64,000 nt of DNA from Macrobrachium rosenbergii (Eukaryota; Arthropoda; Malacostraca; Decapoda; Palaemonidae): NCBI RefSeq assembly GCF_040412425.1, contig NC_089788.1:66082720-66146719 (forward strand), written 5' to 3'. Each line of letters begins with the position of its first letter. The stretch's first letter is position 1. Below are positions 61,479 to 64,000 of the stretch, piece by piece. Both the position numbers and the translations under genes were made by a program. Under the pieces are notes generated by a model. The model made no database searches and was not told the origin of the DNA. It saw only the letters and a program-made list of their open reading frames with translations.

Positions 61479-62849
61479 TTAACCCGTACGAGGTTACTAC
61501 ATGTAAACATTTACTTCCTCAGGTTAGAAAAAATTGAAAATTATTTTCTTGGCTTAATCAATGCCAAATGGTCCCAAAAGAAAGAAAAATAGCATTTAAA
61601 AGGCACACAACCCACATTTAAAGGTTCAAACCCAGAAGTTTGCATTAGGGGCGTATCCCCCAGCTGGCTGTGGAAACATAATCGTCATGGTGGTGGTGTC
61701 CATTTTTGCTCCCCCCCCCTTTTTTTTCTTTTTGACTCTCCGTACCTCCACTTATAGGTTGCCTAATACACCATTTTTTCCACACTACAACTTACAAACT
61801 ACATTTTCTTTTTTCTCTATACAAACTACATTTTCTTTTTTCCCTATCACTTTTACAAATTTCTAAGAGTATGATATTATTCAAAACATGGTTCCGGACA
61901 TAGTGGCTGATCACATTTACGGCAGAGGAAGCAAGTGTCTTCTCTCTGCTGTGGTCGATGATTTTTGTATGTCAGCACACATAGCAAGCCCTTTGTACTC
62001 TCTGTTTTTGGCACCTGGTTGCACTGGTATCGTACAAATGATATGACATGCAAAAAGTTGGGTTGGATCTCCAGCAGCAGAGCAACGACCAGGTGAGGGG
62101 CATTCAGCAGCATAATCTTGTAACAGCTGGCATATCACTTAAATTATGAAATCTGGCAGTGTACATTTTTTTTATGGTTCTTGAGCGTAAACAGTATTTG
62201 TGCATCCAACATTGTGATATCTAACATGTGAAAAAAGTTTCTTGTACCATTTTAGTGTCTTACAAGCACAATCGATTGGCTCCTGTCTTCCTGGAATAAA
62301 GATACTGAAAGAGGGCTGGAGATGTATACCAATTATCGACAAATAATACATGATTTTTGTCAAGATAAGGCTCCATAAGGGTTAGCACTACACCATTTCT
62401 GACACGGCCACCCATACCTCCCCTCCCCTGTGCAGTTCATAGAAATGGATGGGGAGATCACTAAGGGCATTGTATTGCTGCTATTATTATTATTATCATT
62501 ATTATTATTAAGATAAAAAATAAATGGAAGTAGCCCAAATTCAATAAAAGAGCCCAAGTCAAATGAAAAGTAGCCCAAAAAGTAGCAAGTAGCAGATTGT
62601 GAAATCTAGTCACCAAAGGCTTTAAAAGCAGCCCCATTTGCAATTTGTAGCCCAGTCTGGTATCCCTGCGCCAGCCTCAGGCACTGTTGCGTTTCTAGAG
62701 GCTTACCAAGTACCCATCCAACATAAACAATATCCATACAATGAAGGCGCACAAATTTAAAAACTTAAGAACGTCATATGACGTGGATAACCTGTGTGAG
62801 ACCACTTCTGCAATACGTCATATGACGTGGTTGACCTCTTACTGGTTAA
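61479..62849 (-). mobile_element. Decayed piggyBac transposon inserted at TTAA
   Basis: TTAA occurs at both ends (61,479-61,482 and 62,846-62,849). The terminal sequences TTAACCCGTACGAGGTTA and, inverted, TTAACCAGTAAGAGGTCA match at 15 of 18 positions. The uninterrupted sister MITE at 51,411-51,451 reads AAGTTTAATAAGATTAAATA, exactly the flanks rejoined at one TTAA. Inside, - strand remnants of a piggyBac-type transposase survive. The element is internally deleted. Confidence 0.9.
61877..62420 (-). pseudogene. piggyBac-type transposase, C-terminal remnant
   Basis: On the - strand, one frame gives KNHVLF(V)DNWYTSPALF-like coding across a frameshift near 62,340, a catalytic-domain block of piggyBac transposases with one of the conserved Asp residues. 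ACKTLKWYKKLFSH (about 62,235) is the block after the last catalytic Asp. The end (61,877-61,960) reads TCFLCRKCDQPLCPEPCFE, the Cys-rich zinc-binding C terminus with its CP.PCF signature. Catalytic Asp blocks upstream are missing or unreadable. It would cut and paste DNA at TTAA; this copy cannot. Confidence 0.8.
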
Positions 62850-64000
62850 TAAGATTAAATAATAATATTAACAAATAAAAATAATTCTCTCGCTCATTCC
62901 CCTTCCTTTCTCAGTTCTCTCTCTCTCACACTGAGATGAGAGAACTTTTATGAATATGTAATATTTGTTTTGTATGACAAATAAATGATTTACTAATTTT
63001 CAAATACGAGTATTAATATTGATATACTAAACACAGCAAAATATAAATTCATAAAAGAAAATATAGTGAATTAGGAAGATTTCAGTTCAATATAAATTCT
63101 TTCCCTCATCTCTTTCCGAAAGCTTTGGAGCAAGGGGGGTGTAACCTGTCAAATATCTTGACATACTAACCACAAGGGTAGATGATGATGCCACTCAGTG
63201 GTCAAATAACTGTTGCCACTTGGTGGTCAAATACCCTACAAAGGATACTGAAAAATATCTCTCTCTCTCATCTAAATTATGTTCTTTGTATTTCATATCT
63301 CTCTCTCACAGAGATAGATTTTTTATGCATAAGTAACATGTTTGTTTGTTTTGTATACTGTAGTTTTATAGATAAATGTGACATTACTTATTTTTGTCAT
63401 ATTTTCCATGCTATAATTACAACTTTCTGCATTTGTATAGTAAATTATTAAAAATTTTAAACAAACATATATTCCGAGTCTTTTTCTCGGACTCTTCAGA
63501 GCAGGGGGTGCAATTACCTGGACGTATTGACATAGACCACGGAGGGGAGGTAATGTTGCCCACAGATGGTCAAGGATACTGAAAAATTTTTTTTTTTCCT
63601 TCATAGATCATGAATTTCCATCTTTTGATATCTGATGTCAGAATAACCTCTTACTCTCTTTCTTTGTCATATTATGGAAAAGTTATTCTTTCTTTGTCAT
63701 AATATGTAAAAAGAAACACCCTCTCTTTCTCACATCAAAGGATACTCAGAATGTGAGATGGATGGATGGATTGATGGATAGATAGATAGACAGAAAAGGA
63801 GTGGTTGATAGAAAGATATACTCCCTCTCTCTCTCTCACTGGCTGGAAGGGTTAGAAGTACTTACATATATATTTTTAAGGGTAAAATGTATAAGATGAC
63901 TTTGAAGTATTAATATAATTTCAAGGATTAGTACAGTAATAGGATAATAGTTTAAGGTATACATTTGGTATTTGAACTTTCAAGATAGGCAGTTATAAGC

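Larger units (their letters stand above)
61240..64000 (+). mobile_element. Long TA-type MITE copy interrupted by a piggyBac relic; runs off the window
   Basis: The left end is CAGTAAACTCCCGGATTCAC preceded by TA (61,238-61,239). The order of landmarks follows the copy at 48,690-52,525: AATTTTCTGTGGAACCTATC, CAAATATTAACATTAAGTTT, GATGAGAGAACTTTTATGAA, AATAAATGATTTACTAATTT, CGAGTCTTTTTCTCGGACT and AGATAGGCAGTTATA. The right end should lie about 100 bp past the window. The interior is coding-free except for the nested piggyBac. Confidence 0.8.

Overview
This is a eukaryotic window, most probably from a decapod crustacean (shrimp, prawn or crayfish). The reasons are AT-rich DNA, spliceosomal introns of 178 bp to about 15 kb, long (CT)n and (AT)n microsatellites, and a dense load of DIRS-type retrotransposons, a Penelope-like element, piggyBac relatives and TA-flanked MITEs. 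Several of these look familiar from decapod genomes, but that attribution rests on memory rather than on a search. No prokaryotic gene, CRISPR array, tRNA or rRNA was found.

The only host gene I recognise is the 3' part of SMC6, the kinesin-like... SMC-family ATPase subunit of the Smc5/6 DNA-repair complex, on the + strand. Seven exons (4507-4626, 19694-19881, 22909-23074, 23253-23366, 27614-27705, 40907-41054, 43965-44092) join in frame. They run from the C-terminal coiled coil through the signature motif and Walker B to an LTP motif near the C terminus. The 5' half lies upstream of the window. The final short exon was not found.

Nearly everything else is intronic or 3' mobile DNA. From left to right: a 1 kb TA-flanked MITE (369-1362); fragments of a DIRS element and a broken Cys-rich transposon-type gene (1.4-3.5 kb); a tandem duplication that copies an SMC6 splice donor (4.6-6.8 kb); DIRS element 1 (8.9-19.25 kb), which holds a TTAA-flanked repeat element, which in turn holds a Penelope-like element with hammerhead-like motifs; a DIRS left-end fragment (20 kb); a broken transposon gene on the - strand (25-27 kb); DIRS element 2 (29.1-39.3 kb) with its own nested TTAA element and TA MITE; DIRS element 3 (44.5-46.4 kb); a long TA MITE interrupted by a TTAA element (48.7-52.5 kb); DIRS element 4 (53-57 kb); poorly resolved repeat remnants (57-61.2 kb); and a second long TA MITE interrupted by a decayed piggyBac that still shows transposase remnants (61.2-64 kb).

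The coding regions of the mobile elements are broken by stops and frameshifts, so they appear inactive. The Penelope reverse transcriptase/endonuclease half is the best-preserved reading frame. The most informative signals are nested insertions whose pre-insertion sites survive elsewhere in the window, and the inverted termini that define the DIRS elements.
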